From an uncultured Hyphomicrobiales bacterium (GTDB lineage: Bacteria; Pseudomonadota; Alphaproteobacteria; Rhizobiales; Beijerinckiaceae), in assembly GCA_903884435.1 (NCBI GenBank), contig CAISEY010000224.1, positions 1-59,579 of the forward strand: a stretch of 59,579 nt of DNA, read 5' to 3'. Positions 7,567-16,330 of the stretch are shown here, piece after piece. Position 1 is the first letter of the stretch, and each line of letters begins with the position of its first letter. The notes beneath the pieces are model-generated. The model made no database searches. It saw only the letters and a program-made list of their open reading frames with translations, and had not been told where the DNA came from. A program made the position numbers and the translations under genes.

Positions 7567-10500
7567 TCATGTCGACGGAGGCCGCCGCAAATCCAGGGTG
7601 AGGGGAAATTCGCCCGGCGAAATCTCGCTCGCCAGACGGATGGTCCCCGGAGTATGGCCGTGATCCTGGAAGCGCGCGAGCCGTCTCGCCTCCGCTTCGT
7701 AGCTATTCACAGGAAACGTTTCGTAGTTTCGGCCGCCGGGGTGGGCGACGTGATAAACGCAGCCGCCCAGCGAGCGGCCCGTCCAGGTATCGACGATATC
7801 GAAAGTCAGCGGCGCGTGCACGGGAATTGTCGGGTGCAGGCCCGAGGGCGGCTTCCAGGCCTTGAAACGCACGCCGGCGACGGCCTCGCCGGATACGCCC
7901 GTCGGGGCCATCGGAATTTTCCGGCCGTTGCAGGCGATTTCGTGCCGTCCCGCGACGAAGCCCGTCGCCCGGACCTGCAAACGCTCCACGGAACTGTCCA
8001 CATAGCGGACCGAGCCGCCAACCGCGCCCTCCTCGCCCATGACGTGCCAGGGTTCGAGCGCCTGGCGAATTTCGAGATGGACGCCCGCGTGTTCTACGAC
8101 GCCGAAGACCGGGAAGCGGAACTGCCGCTGCGCCTCGAACCAGGCCGGATCGAAGACGTAGCCGGCGCGGCCGAGATCGTCGAGAACGCCCAGGAAATCT
8201 CGCCAGATGAAATGCGGCAGCATGTAACGATCGTGCAGGGCGGTTCCCCAGCGCACGAGGCCGCCCTCTTGCGGCTCGCGCCAGAACCAGGCGACGAGCG
8301 CGCGGATCAACAATTGCTGCGCGAGGCTCATCCGCGCGTCCGGCGGCATTTCGAAGGCGCGAAACTCGACGAGACCCAGCCGCCCGGTCGCGCTGTCCGG
8401 CGAATAGAGCTTGTCGATGCAGATTTCCGCGCGATGGGTGTTGCCGGTCACGTCGGTCAGCAGATTTCGGAACAGCCGGTCGATGATCCACAGCGGAGTC
8501 GTATCGCCGGGCTTCGGCACCTGCGCGAGGGCGATCTCGAGCTCGTAGAGATTGTCGGCGCGCGCTTCGTCGAGACGCGGCGCCTGGCTGGTCGGGCCGA
8601 TGAAGAGGCCGGAGAAGAAATACGAGAGCGCGGGATGGCGCTGCCAGTAGAGAACGATGCTTTTCAGCAGGTCCGGCCTGCGCAGGAAGGGCGAATCCGC
8701 CGGCGTCGGGCCGCCGAGCACCACGTGATTGCCGCCGCCGGTGCCCGTGTGGCGTCCGTCCGTCATGAACTTGTCGGCGCCGAGTCGCGACTGCCGCGCC
8801 TCTTCGTAGAGCGCGATGGTCGTGTCGGCGGCGGCGCGCCAGCTCGCCGCGGGATGGATGTTGACCTCGATGACGCCGGGGTCCGGCGTCACCTTGATCA
8901 CGTCGACGCGCGGATCGAAGGGCGGCGGATAGCCCTCGATATGCACCGGCGTTCCCGTTGCTTCCGCCGTCGCCTCGATCGCCGCCAGCAAGTCGAGATA
9001 GTCGTCGAGATGTTCGACCGGCGGCATGAACACGCAGACAACGCCGTCCCGCGCCTCGACCGACAGCGCCGTGCGCACCGCGCCCTCGACCATTTCCTGT
9101 TCCGTGCGCTCCTGCCGCGCCACGTCGTCCGCCGCGCCCGTTTCCCGGCGCTGGGCGGCGAGACCCGTCAGGTCGGCGTGCGCCGGCAGCGGCCCACGCG
9201 GCTCGAAGGGATCGCGCGCGACGCTGAAGGGATAGGAAGCCGGAGGAATCCAGGGCAGCGAGGACAATGGCAGGCGATAGCCGACCGGCGAATCGCCTGG
9301 CGTGAGGAACAGCTTGCCGCGGCGCAGACGCCATCTCTCGCTGGTCCAGCGCGGTTCGGCCGCCGCGTTCCAGCGCTGCACCGGCAACACATAGCCCGTC
9401 GGTCGCGAAAGTCCCCGCTCGAAGGTGCGCATCATGCGCGCGCGCTCCTCGGGATCCTCGATCTTTGGATCGAGCGGATCGGAATTGTCGGGGAGATTGC
9501 CTTCCTTCAGCAGCCAGTGCGCGGGGTCTTCATAAGCCTCGATGACGAATTCCGGGCCGACTCCCAGCCGCGCGGCGATGCCGCGGGCCGTCTCTTCGGC
9601 CTGTTCGCGTTCCGCCTTTCGCGCGCCGGCGACGGTCGCGATGAGGTCGGGATTCTTCCAGACGGGCTGTCCGTCCTTGCGCCAGTACAACGCGAAGGCC
9701 CAGCGCGGCAGGCTTTCGCCGGGATACCATTTGCCCTGGCCGTAGTGGAGCATCCCGCCTGGCGCAAAGCGCTCGCGCAACCGGCGAATGAGTTCGTCGG
9801 CGTGGGCGCGTTTCGTCGGCCCCACGGCGGCGATGTTCCATTCCGGCGATTCGAAATCGCTCGCCGAAACGAAGGTGGGCTCGCCGCCCATGGTGAGCCG
9901 CGTGTCCTGCGCCACGAGATCGGCGTCGACCCGCTCGCCGAGGCGGTCGAGTTCCGCCCAGGCGTCGTCCGAAAACGGCGCGGTGATGCGCGGCGCCTCG
10001 GCGACGCGCGTGACCGTCATGTCGAAATGAAAATCGATGTTGGCGGGATCGACGAGGCCGCTGATCGGCGCGGCCGAGCGGTAATGCGGCGTCGCCGCGA
10101 CGGGCAGGTGCCCCTCGCCGCAGAACAGGCCCGAGGTCGCGTCCATGCCGATCCATCCGGCGCCTGGCAGATAGACCTCCGCCCAGGCGTGCAGATCGGT
10201 GAAATCCTTGCGCGTACCGAGCGGCCCCTCGACCGGATCGACGTCCGCCTTCAACTGGATGAGGTAGCCGGAGACAAAGCGCGCCGCGAGTCCGAGATGG
10301 CGCAGCATCTGCACGAGCAGCCAGGCGGAATCCCGGCACGAGCCCGAGCCGAGTTCGAGCGTCTCCTCCGGCGACTGGACGCCAGGCTCCATCCGGATGA
10401 CGTAGCGCACGCTCTCGCGCACGGCGGCGTTCAGCGCCACGAGGAAATCCACCGTGGTTCTGGCGCTCCGGTCGATGGCGGCGATGTAGGCGGCGAGGCG

Positions 10501-10875
10501 CGGCCCCAGGGGCTCCGCCTCGAGATAGGGCGCGAGTTCGCCCTTCAGTTCCGGATGATAGTCGAACGGGAACGCCGTCGCGCAGGGTTCGACGAAGAAA
10601 TCGAAAGGATTGTAGACAGCCAGCTCCGCCGTCAGATCGACCTCGATTTTCAGTTCCGTCGCCTTTTCCGGAAACACGAACCGCGCCAGCCAGTTCCCGT
10701 GCGGATCCTGCTGCCAGTTCACGAAATGCCCGGCGGGCGTGACCTTCAGCGAATAGGAGGGAACGCGGGTCCGGCAATGCGGAGCCGGCCGCAAGCGGAT
10801 CGTCTGCGGCCCGAGACCGACCAGGCGATCGTACTTGTAATGGGTAACGTGATGAATGGCCGCGAAAATCGTCAC
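7567..10875 (-). CDS. Transglutaminase/DUF2126 giant protein
   Basis: This 1102-residue protein is first in its operon. Residues 1-90 form the transglutaminase N-terminal region ([11 protein letters not shown]) and residues about 160-260 the transglutaminase core, with C180 ([10 protein letters not shown]), H229 (DLHAWAEVY) and D245 (GMDATSG). The remaining 800 residues are the DUF2126 region, with [34 protein letters not shown] and [10 protein letters not shown]. The DUF2126 part is often likened to an amidoligase-type fold; its activity is not established. There is no signal peptide. It lies directly upstream of the ATP-grasp/alpha-E gene (7-base gap). A 1109-codon antisense open frame across the same DNA is a GC-rich shadow. 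Confidence 0.92.
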   Translation of the reverse strand: MTIFAAIHHVTHYKYDRLVGLGPQTIRLRPAPHCRTRVPSYSLKVTPAGHFVNWQQDPHGNWLARFVFPEKATELKIEVDLTAELAVYNPFDFFVEPCATAFPFDYHPELKGELAPYLEAEPLGPRLAAYIAAIDRSARTTVDFLVALNAAVRESVRYVIRMEPGVQSPEETLELGSGSCRDSAWLLVQMLRHLGLAARFVSGYLIQLKADVDPVEGPLGTRKDFTDLHAWAEVYLPGAGWIGMDATSGLFCGEGHLPVAATPHYRSAAPISGLVDPANIDFHFDMTVTRVAEAPRITAPFSDDAWAELDRLGERVDADLVAQDTRLTMGGEPTFVSASDFESPEWNIAAVGPTKRAHADELIRRLRERFAPGGMLHYGQGKWYPGESLPRWAFALYWRKDGQPVWKNPDLIATVAGARKAEREQAEETARGIAARLGVGPEFVIEAYEDPAHWLLKEGNLPDNSDPLDPKIEDPEERARMMRTFERGLSRPTGYVLPVQRWNAAAEPRWTSERWRLRRGKLFLTPGDSPVGYRLPLSSLPWIPPASYPFSVARDPFEPRGPLPAHADLTGLAAQRRETGAADDVARQERTEQEMVEGAVRTALSVEARDGVVCVFMPPVEHLDDYLDLLAAIEATAEATGTPVHIEGYPPPFDPRVDVIKVTPDPGVIEVNIHPAASWRAAADTTIALYEEARQSRLGADKFMTDGRHTGTGGGNHVVLGGPTPADSPFLRRPDLLKSIVLYWQRHPALSYFFSGLFIGPTSQAPRLDEARADNLYELEIALAQVPKPGDTTPLWIIDRLFRNLLTDVTGNTHRAEICIDKLYSPDSATGRLGLVEFRAFEMPPDARMSLAQQLLIRALVAWFWREPQEGGLVRWGTALHDRYMLPHFIWRDFLGVLDDLGRAGYVFDPAWFEAQRQFRFPVFGVVEHAGVHLEIRQALEPWHVMGEEGAVGGSVRYVDSSVERLQVRATGFVAGRHEIACNGRKIPMAPTGVSGEAVAGVRFKAWKPPSGLHPTIPVHAPLTFDIVDTWTGRSLGGCVYHVAHPGGRNYETFPVNSYEAEARRLARFQDHGHTPGTIRLASEISPGEFPLTLDLRRPPST

Positions 10876-11204
10876 TGACGCGTCTCTCCGTGTCCGGCGC
10901 CGTCCGCCGTGGAAATCCCGTTACGGGTCGTTCGAAACCGCGATCCAGCCCGCGGGTTTTCCCGTGCGTCCACGATCCACCTTGACCGGGAAGCAATCAG
11001 CGTACCAGAGCCGGACTGCTGAAATAATCGGCGGATGGCCTCGCGATTGGACTTTTTTGGCCATTTCCCGGGCATCCCGGTTCATAAAGCCGTCCGTCGT
11101 GACTATCCGGCGCGCGGGGATGGCGGGGCTTGGTGCGCGGGCGGACCTGGCTTAACGTCCGGGCTCCGGGGCGTGTCGAAAAAAAAATCAATCGGGAGGG
11201 GCTC
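10876..11204. other. Intergenic region between divergent operons
   Basis: These 329 bases separate the minus-strand DUF2126 operon from the plus-strand MFS gene and should hold both promoters. There is an A9 tract at about 11179-11187 shortly before the MFS ribosome binding site. I see no convincing operator palindrome, small gene or RNA structure. Confidence 0.5.
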
Positions 11205-12548
11205 ATGGCGCGGCAGACAATCGACGTATCGAAACTCATCGACGAGGGCGAGACGGGCGTCTTCATCAAGCGCCTGGTGATCATCACCTTTTTGCTGGTG
11301 ATCGCCGACGGATTCGACATCAGTTCCATCGGCTTCGCCATTCCCGGCATCATGAAGGACTTCGCCATAACCGATCCGTCCATCGCGGGGCGGATGATCG
11401 CGGCGAGCCTTGTCGGCGTTCTCGTGGGGTCGCCGTTGTTCGGCTGGGTGGGGGACCGCTTCGGTCGCAAGGCGGCGATCATTTCGTCCTGCCTGTTGTT
11501 CGGCGTTCTCACCTGGGTGACGGTCTTCGCGACGAACGCGACGCAAATTCTCGCGCTGCGCTTTCTCGCCGGTCTCGGCATTGGCGGCCTGCTGCCCAAC
11601 GTCACGGCGCTGATTTCGGAACTCGCGCCGGCGCGCTACCGCGCGGCGATCATCATCCTCACCTTCACCGGCGTCGCGCTCGGCGGCGCGTTGCCCGGAG
11701 TCGTCGCCGCGACGCTCGTGGGCAAACATGGCTGGCAGGTGATTTTTCACGTCGGCGGCGCGCTGCCGGTGCTGGTGTCCCTGTTGTGCGTGTGGATGCT
11801 GCCGGAATCCGTCAAGTATCTCGTCGTCAGGGGCAAGGGCGGCGAGGAAGTGGCGAAAGCCCTCGCCCGGATGGACGCCGTCCAGCCGGTCAGCGCCGAC
11901 GCGACTTTCGTCGTCGCCAACGAGAACAGGCCCGAGGGCTTCGCCTTCGGGGAATTGTTCCGCGGACCGCTCGCCGTTCTCACGCCGCTGCTCTGGCTTT
12001 TGTTCATCGCCAATCTCATGGGCTATTTCTTCCTGCTGGGCTGGACCCCGGCGGTGCTGCAGGCCGCGAAAATCGATCCCTCGAAGGCGGCGCTCGCCGG
12101 CGTGCTGCTGCAATTCGGCGGCGTCTTCGCGGGGCTGCTGATGTTCTGGTTCCGCCTGATGGAGCGGCACGGCATTCTGCCCGTGGTTTTCTTCTTCGCG
12201 CTCGCCGTGCCGACCGTCGCGGGCATCGGTTACGCGGCGGTGGCGCAGAACGAGGCGCTCGTGTTCGTCCTGCAATTCGTCGCGGGCGTCTGCTGCCTCG
12301 GCGTGCAATTCTCGATCAACGCCCTGTCGGGAATCCTTTATCCGACGGCGGTGCGCTCCAGCGGTTCGGGCACGGCGCTCGGCATTGGAAGGCTCGGGTC
12401 CATCGTCGGTCCGGTACTCGGCGGCGTGCTGATTTCCCAACAATTGCCGACGGACAAGCTCTATGCCTACGCCGCCATGCCCTTCGCGGTCGGCTGCCTC
12501 GCGACCCTCGTCATGATGCGTTTCTACAAGCGTCAGGGGCTGTCGTGA
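11205..12548 (+). CDS. MFS transporter, aromatic acid:H+ symporter (AAHS)-like
   Basis: This 447-residue inner-membrane protein has about 12 hydrophobic helices. The major facilitator signature is visible between helices 2 and 3 (GWVGDRFGRKAA). The helix 1 motif DGFDISSIGFAIPGI is the aspartate-containing DGxD feature of the AAHS group, which imports aromatic carboxylates with protons. GGGAGGG lies 5 bases before ATG 11205. The E1-like gene follows 42 bases later. Aromatic acid import fits the catabolic genes further along, but the ligand is inferred. Confidence 0.87.
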   Translation: MARQTIDVSKLIDEGETGVFIKRLVIITFLLVIADGFDISSIGFAIPGIMKDFAITDPSIAGRMIAASLVGVLVGSPLFGWVGDRFGRKAAIISSCLLFGVLTWVTVFATNATQILALRFLAGLGIGGLLPNVTALISELAPARYRAAIIILTFTGVALGGALPGVVAATLVGKHGWQVIFHVGGALPVLVSLLCVWMLPESVKYLVVRGKGGEEVAKALARMDAVQPVSADATFVVANENRPEGFAFGELFRGPLAVLTPLLWLLFIANLMGYFFLLGWTPAVLQAAKIDPSKAALAGVLLQFGGVFAGLLMFWFRLMERHGILPVVFFFALAVPTVAGIGYAAVAQNEALVFVLQFVAGVCCLGVQFSINALSGILYPTAVRSSGSGTALGIGRLGSIVGPVLGGVLISQQLPTDKLYAYAAMPFAVGCLATLVMMRFYKRQGLS

Positions 12549-12590
12549 GGGCCTGTTTGCGGCCCGCGCCGCGCCTGATATGAAGGCGGC

Positions 12591-13376
12591 ATGTCGCTTT
12601 CACCCGAGGAAATCGAGCGCTACGCGCGCCATATCGTGCTGCACGGCGTCGGCGGGCCCGGCCAGCAAAAGCTGAAGGCCGCGCGCGTGCTGAGCGTCGG
12701 CGCGGGCGGGCTTGGCTCGCCCTTCATCCAATATCTCGCCGCCGCCGGCGTCGGCACGATCGGAATCGTCGACAACGACACGGTGTCGCTCTCGAATTTG
12801 CAGCGCCAGGTCCTGCACGGCACGCCGGACATCGGACGGCTCAAGGTCGACAGCGCCGGGGACGCGGTGGCGCGCGTCAATCCGCACGTGCAAATCGTCA
12901 AGCATCCGTTCCGGCTCGACGCGGCGAACGCCCCGGCGTTGCTGGCGGATTACGACGTGATCGGCGACGGCTCCGACAATTTCGAGACGCGCTATGTCGT
13001 CTCCGACGCCTGTTTTCACGCGAGGCGCCCGCTCGTCACCGCGGCGGTTGGCGAATACGACGGCTCCATCACGACGCTGCGCCCCTTCGAGGCCGGCGAG
13101 AATGGCAAGCCCAATCCCACCTACAGGTGCCTGTTTCCGGAGCCGCCGCCCGCGGGCTCCATCCCCGCCTGTTCGGAGGCCGGCGTTCTCGGCGCGCTGA
13201 CCGGCGTCGTCGGCGCCATGATGGCGCTCGAGGTCATTCGCGAGATCACCGGCTTTGGCGAAAATCTCGTCGGCCGCATCCTGCTCATGGACACGCGCGC
13301 CATGCGCTTCGAGACCATGAACTATTCCTGGGATCCGCAAAATCCGCTGAACGGCGAGGCCGCGTCCTCCGCTTGA
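12591..13376 (+). CDS. MoeB/ThiF/HesA-type adenylyltransferase, zinc site missing
   Basis: This 261-residue cytosolic E1-like enzyme has a Rossmann ATP loop GAGGLGSPFIQYLAAAGVG, NLQRQVLH with the arginine finger, and D-N-F-x-T-R (GSDNFETRY) for adenylation. It would adenylate the C-terminal glycine of a MoaD/ThiS-like sulfur carrier. A cysteine is kept in the SIPACSEAG segment. Canonical MoeB and ThiF bind zinc with two CxxC pairs. Here the first pair is reduced to one Cys (PTYRCLF) and the C-terminal pair is absent (the end reads WDPQNPLNG). No MoaD or ThiS gene is nearby, so the partner is unknown. Confidence 0.85.
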   Translation: MSLSPEEIERYARHIVLHGVGGPGQQKLKAARVLSVGAGGLGSPFIQYLAAAGVGTIGIVDNDTVSLSNLQRQVLHGTPDIGRLKVDSAGDAVARVNPHVQIVKHPFRLDAANAPALLADYDVIGDGSDNFETRYVVSDACFHARRPLVTAAVGEYDGSITTLRPFEAGENGKPNPTYRCLFPEPPPAGSIPACSEAGVLGALTGVVGAMMALEVIREITGFGENLVGRILLMDTRAMRFETMNYSWDPQNPLNGEAASSA

Positions 13377-13429
13377 ACGACGCCGCCCGCCGGTCTATCA
13401 CTCTGCCCTCGCACTCAGGGAGGTCTTCG

Positions 13430-13948
13430 ATGTCGCTCTACGCATTTTCCGTTCCCACCTACCAGCAGGTCCTCGGCGGCATGCTGAACGTCATGGACAA
13501 GGCCATCGCCCACGTCGCGGCGAAGAAATACGATCCGGCCTTCATCCTCAACGATCGCCTGTTCCCCGACATGTTCAACTTCGCCCGTCAGGTGCAGTCC
13601 TTCACCGATCACGCCGCCGGCTCGAGCCTGCGCCTCGCCGGCAAGGAAGCCAATCTGCCCGCGCGCGACGAGACGACCCTCGAGGCCCTGCGCGAGCGCA
13701 TCGTCAAGGCCATCGCCGCCGTGAACTCGGTCTCCGCCGCCGATGTCGACGCCCACGCGAACAAGCCCATCACCTTCCCCATGGGCCCGCGTCAGGTCAC
13801 GATGAACGGGACGGAATACATGATGCATTTCGCCTTCCCGAACTTCTATTTCCACGCCACGACCGCCTATGACATCCTGCGTCATCGCGGCGTCGAAGTC
13901 GGCAAGCGCGACTTCCTCGGCGTCGTTCCCGGCATGCCCAAGGCCTGA
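13430..13948 (+). CDS. DUF1993 family protein, second copy
   Basis: This 172-residue paralog of the minus-strand protein at 3566-4090 has the same layout: N-terminal SVPTYQQVLGGML, DMFNFARQVQSF near residue 45, and a C-terminal NFYFHATTAYDILRH block. The His preceding the TTAYD motif is shared. GGGAGG lies 7 bases before ATG 13430. It sits in a plus-strand run after the E1-like gene and is followed by a strong hairpin. The function of this family is not established. Confidence 0.87.
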   Translation: MSLYAFSVPTYQQVLGGMLNVMDKAIAHVAAKKYDPAFILNDRLFPDMFNFARQVQSFTDHAAGSSLRLAGKEANLPARDETTLEALRERIVKAIAAVNSVSAADVDAHANKPITFPMGPRQVTMNGTEYMMHFAFPNFYFHATTAYDILRHRGVEVGKRDFLGVVPGMPKA

Positions 13949-13954
13949 CGTTCC

Positions 13955-13986
13955 GCGCCCCGCGTTCGCGCGCGGGGCGCTTCTTT
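13955..13986 (+). terminator. Hairpin between DUF1993 and RidA-family genes
   Basis: A perfect 10-bp GC stem (13955-13964 with 13971-13980, six-base loop) is followed by TTCTTT. It is a likely terminator or partial attenuator after the DUF1993 gene, only 18 bases before the next start codon. Confidence 0.7.
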
Positions 13987-14003
13987 CAAGAGAGAGTTTC
14001 GAA

Positions 14004-14354
14004 ATGAGCATTCGTCGCATTGGCGCGGGTCCGCGCATGAGCAAGGCCGTGGTTCACGGCGGCACGGTCTATCTCGCGGGCCAGGTGGCCGACGCGTCGA
14101 AGGGCAAGAGCGTCGCCGAGCAAACCACTGAAATCCTCGCGATCATCGATGGCCTTCTCAAGGACGCCGGCAGCGACAAGTCGAAGCTCGTCTGGTGCAA
14201 CATCTGGCTCGCGGACATCTCCACCTTCGGCGAGATGAATTCTGTTTGGGACAAATGGGTCATCCCCGGCGAGGGGCCGGCGCGCGCCACCGTCGAGGCG
14301 AAACTCGCGGGGCCCGAATACAAGGTCGAGATCGCCGTCGTCGCGGCCGTCTGA
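14004..14354 (+). CDS. RidA (YjgF/YER057c/UK114) family protein
   Basis: This is a 116-residue cytosolic protein of a family that forms trimers and hydrolyses reactive enamines and imines. Recognisable blocks are VYLAGQVAD near residue 23, a central VWCNIWLADISTF, and PARATVEAKL with the arginine that binds the substrate carboxylate in deaminating members, followed by the conserved Glu in KVEIAVVA. That arginine argues for a competent deaminase rather than a degenerate Rid protein. AAGAGAGAG lies upstream of ATG 14004. Confidence 0.87.
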   Translation: MSIRRIGAGPRMSKAVVHGGTVYLAGQVADASKGKSVAEQTTEILAIIDGLLKDAGSDKSKLVWCNIWLADISTFGEMNSVWDKWVIPGEGPARATVEAKLAGPEYKVEIAVVAAV

Positions 14355-14399
14355 CGCTGCTGGCGAACGCGTCCGGCCAGGTCGCGGTCCGGGTTCAGC

Positions 14400-14795
14400 T
14401 CAGGCCGTGACGAAACGCATTTCCGCGAGGACCGCGGAGGCCCTCAGCAACAGTCTGCTGTAGCCACGCACGAGATCGGCCGAGCGCGAGAAACGCGCGG
14501 TGACGACATCGAGCAATTCCTCGAGAACGGCCTGGTCGATCTGGTCGAGAACCGGTCGTGCGAGGCCAGCGAGCCGCGCGAGATCCGTCAGTTCCTTGCG
14601 CGCGCCGCCGAGCTTTTCGCGCTCGTCGAGCAGCATCAGCCGCCACAGGCGCGCGTGCATCGAGATCAGGACGCGCAGGGAAAAGTGATCCGGCCCCATG
14701 ATCGCGACATAGCTCTCGGAGATCACGTCCGCGATGACCGGCTGACTCCAGTGGGCCAAGTCGCGCCGCGCGCCCTCGATGTCGACAGCCTGCAC
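14400..14795 (-). CDS. Helical hypothetical protein
   Basis: This 131-residue protein without signal peptide or membrane segment is predicted almost entirely helical, with a heptad-like stretch around ELTDLARLAGLARPVLDQID. The N-terminal part (ARRDLAHWSQPVIADVI) reminds me only loosely of alphaproteobacterial globin- or chemosensor-like proteins; I do not assign a family. I chose GTG 14795 because GGGAG lies 7 bases upstream. The longer GTG 14825 has no ribosome binding site. The nitroreductase gene ends 115 bases upstream on the same strand. Confidence 0.6.
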   Translation of the reverse strand: MQAVDIEGARRDLAHWSQPVIADVISESYVAIMGPDHFSLRVLISMHARLWRLMLLDEREKLGGARKELTDLARLAGLARPVLDQIDQAVLEELLDVVTARFSRSADLVRGYSRLLLRASAVLAEMRFVTA

Positions 14796-14909
14796 CGGTC
14801 GTCTCCCAAATATGGGCCAAAGCACAAAAACGAATCAATGAACTCGAAACGCCGTTAATTTGCCACATTCGAGGGCCGGCGCAACACCGTCGCGCCGGCC
14901 ACGCGAATT

Positions 14910-15500
14910 TTATTGCCCCATGCGCCCGGCGAAGACGATTTCGGCGAGAGGCTGCCTGTGGCTGGGAATTTCCCGGGCCGCCACGGCTTCCGGCAACAGG
15001 GTCTTCGGGCCCGGACGGCCGACGGCGGCGCAGAGATTGAGGGCGAACCCCTCCGGCGCGCCCAGCGCCTCGCGCATCGCCTGGTGGTTGAAGCCGATCA
15101 TTCCATGCGCGTACCAGCCGAGCATGGTCGCCTGGAGGGCGAAGGCCATCCAGGCGGCGCCCGTGTCGAGGGCGTGCGACTGCGAGGGAACTTCCGCGCC
15201 GTCGCGCGTCAGCGTCGTCTTCGAGGCGAAACAGACGAGCGCGGCGGCGGATTTCGCCCAGACCTGGTTGCCGGGGTTGAGAGCGGCGACGAAATTGTCG
15301 AAATTGTCCGCGCCGCGCTTGCAATAGATCATCCGCCACGGCTGCAGGTTGGAGGCGGACGGAGCCCAGCGCGCCGCCTCGAAGATCGTCATCAGGTCGG
15401 AGTCCGGGATTTGCGCGTCGGTGAAGGCGCGCGGCGACCAGCGTTGCGTGAAAATTCCGGCGACGGGATGGTCGGCGATGCGTCCGGTCGGCTGTGTCAT
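14910..15500 (-). CDS. Nitroreductase family protein
   Basis: This 196-residue FMN-dependent oxidoreductase of the nitroreductase fold has FMN-phosphate contacts in the N-terminal RWSPRAFTDAQI region, the conserved AARWAPSASNLQPWR segment, a DTGAAWMAFALQATMLG helix, and a short C-terminal tail. The family reduces nitroaromatics, quinones or flavins with NAD(P)H in the cytosol; the substrate is not predictable. CAGGAGACAACGC precedes ATG 15500. It is divergent from the isochorismatase-like gene, with a 127-base promoter gap. Confidence 0.9.
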   Translation of the reverse strand: MTQPTGRIADHPVAGIFTQRWSPRAFTDAQIPDSDLMTIFEAARWAPSASNLQPWRMIYCKRGADNFDNFVAALNPGNQVWAKSAAALVCFASKTTLTRDGAEVPSQSHALDTGAAWMAFALQATMLGWYAHGMIGFNHQAMREALGAPEGFALNLCAAVGRPGPKTLLPEAVAAREIPSHRQPLAEIVFAGRMGQ

Positions 15501-15627
15501 GCGTTGTCTCCTGATTGACGCCGGAACGGATATTGCTTCGCCCCGCCGCGGGTCAAGCCGCGGTGGACGGACGCGCCCGCGCGTCCTAGGATGCCCGCAA
15601 GCCCCGTTTCGACGAGAGGAGTTTGTC

Positions 15628-16314
15628 ATGCGCGACTGGGAAAAGCTCATCCCCGCCTCTGAACAGCGTTTTTACAAGAAGGCCGGTTTCATGGGCACGC
15701 TGAAGCCGGGCAACCGCGCGGCGCTCGTCGTCGTCGACGTGACCATGGGCTTTTGCGGCTCCGAGGGCCTGACGCTCGACGAGGCCGTCGCCGAATATCC
15801 CACCGCCTGCGGGCCCTCGTCCTGGGTGGCGATGCCGCGCATCGCGCGACTGATCGAACTCTTTCGCCGGCAAGACCTGCCGATCGTTTATTCGCTCGCG
15901 AATCTTCCCGACGCACCATGGGCCGGCAACGCGACGAAGAGCGGCGCTGTTTCGCGCAAGCCCGGCTTCAACGATTTTCCGAAAGCCATCGCGCCGCGCC
16001 AGCGGGACTGGGTGCTGGCGAAGACAAAGGCCTCCGCATTCTTCCAGACCGCGCTGACGACCTATCTGACGAAGCAGAACGTCGACACGCTCGTCTTCTG
16101 CGGCGTCTCGACCTCCGGTTGCGTGCGCGCCACCGTCGTCGACGGGTTCTCGCACGGCTACCAGACGTTCGTCGTCGATGAATGCTGCTTCGACAGGTCG
16201 GAATACGCGCACGCGGCCAATCTGTTCGACATGCAGGCGAAATACGCCGTCGTCATGTCGCTCGACGAGGCGGAGGCGACCTTCGGCGGGCGCAAGCTCG
16301 CGGCGGCGGAATAG
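15628..16314 (+). CDS. Isochorismatase-family amidohydrolase (N-carbamoylsarcosine amidase-like)
   Basis: This 228-residue cytosolic cysteine hydrolase has the family's triad: D37 (VVVDVTMGF), K134 (TKASAFF) and C165 (STSGCVRATVVDGF). True isochorismatases lack the Cys, so hydrolysis of a C-N bond is more likely (carbamoyl-amino acid, maleamate or nicotinamide type). GAGAGGAG lies before ATG 15628. It is the first gene of the ten-gene plus-strand run, followed 16 bases later by a PuuE-like deacetylase gene. Release of ammonia from an N-containing intermediate would suit that run, but this is inference. Confidence 0.88.
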   Translation: MRDWEKLIPASEQRFYKKAGFMGTLKPGNRAALVVVDVTMGFCGSEGLTLDEAVAEYPTACGPSSWVAMPRIARLIELFRRQDLPIVYSLANLPDAPWAGNATKSGAVSRKPGFNDFPKAIAPRQRDWVLAKTKASAFFQTALTTYLTKQNVDTLVFCGVSTSGCVRATVVDGFSHGYQTFVVDECCFDRSEYAHAANLFDMQAKYAVVMSLDEAEATFGGRKLAAAE

Positions 16315-16330
16315 GTTCAGGGAGTTTCAA

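Noticed and set aside
7549..10878. Plus-strand open frame of 1109 codons antisense to the DUF2126 gene
   Set aside because: It mirrors the real gene almost exactly, is rich in Arg, Asp and Gly with no recognisable domain, and is expected from GC-rich third positions.
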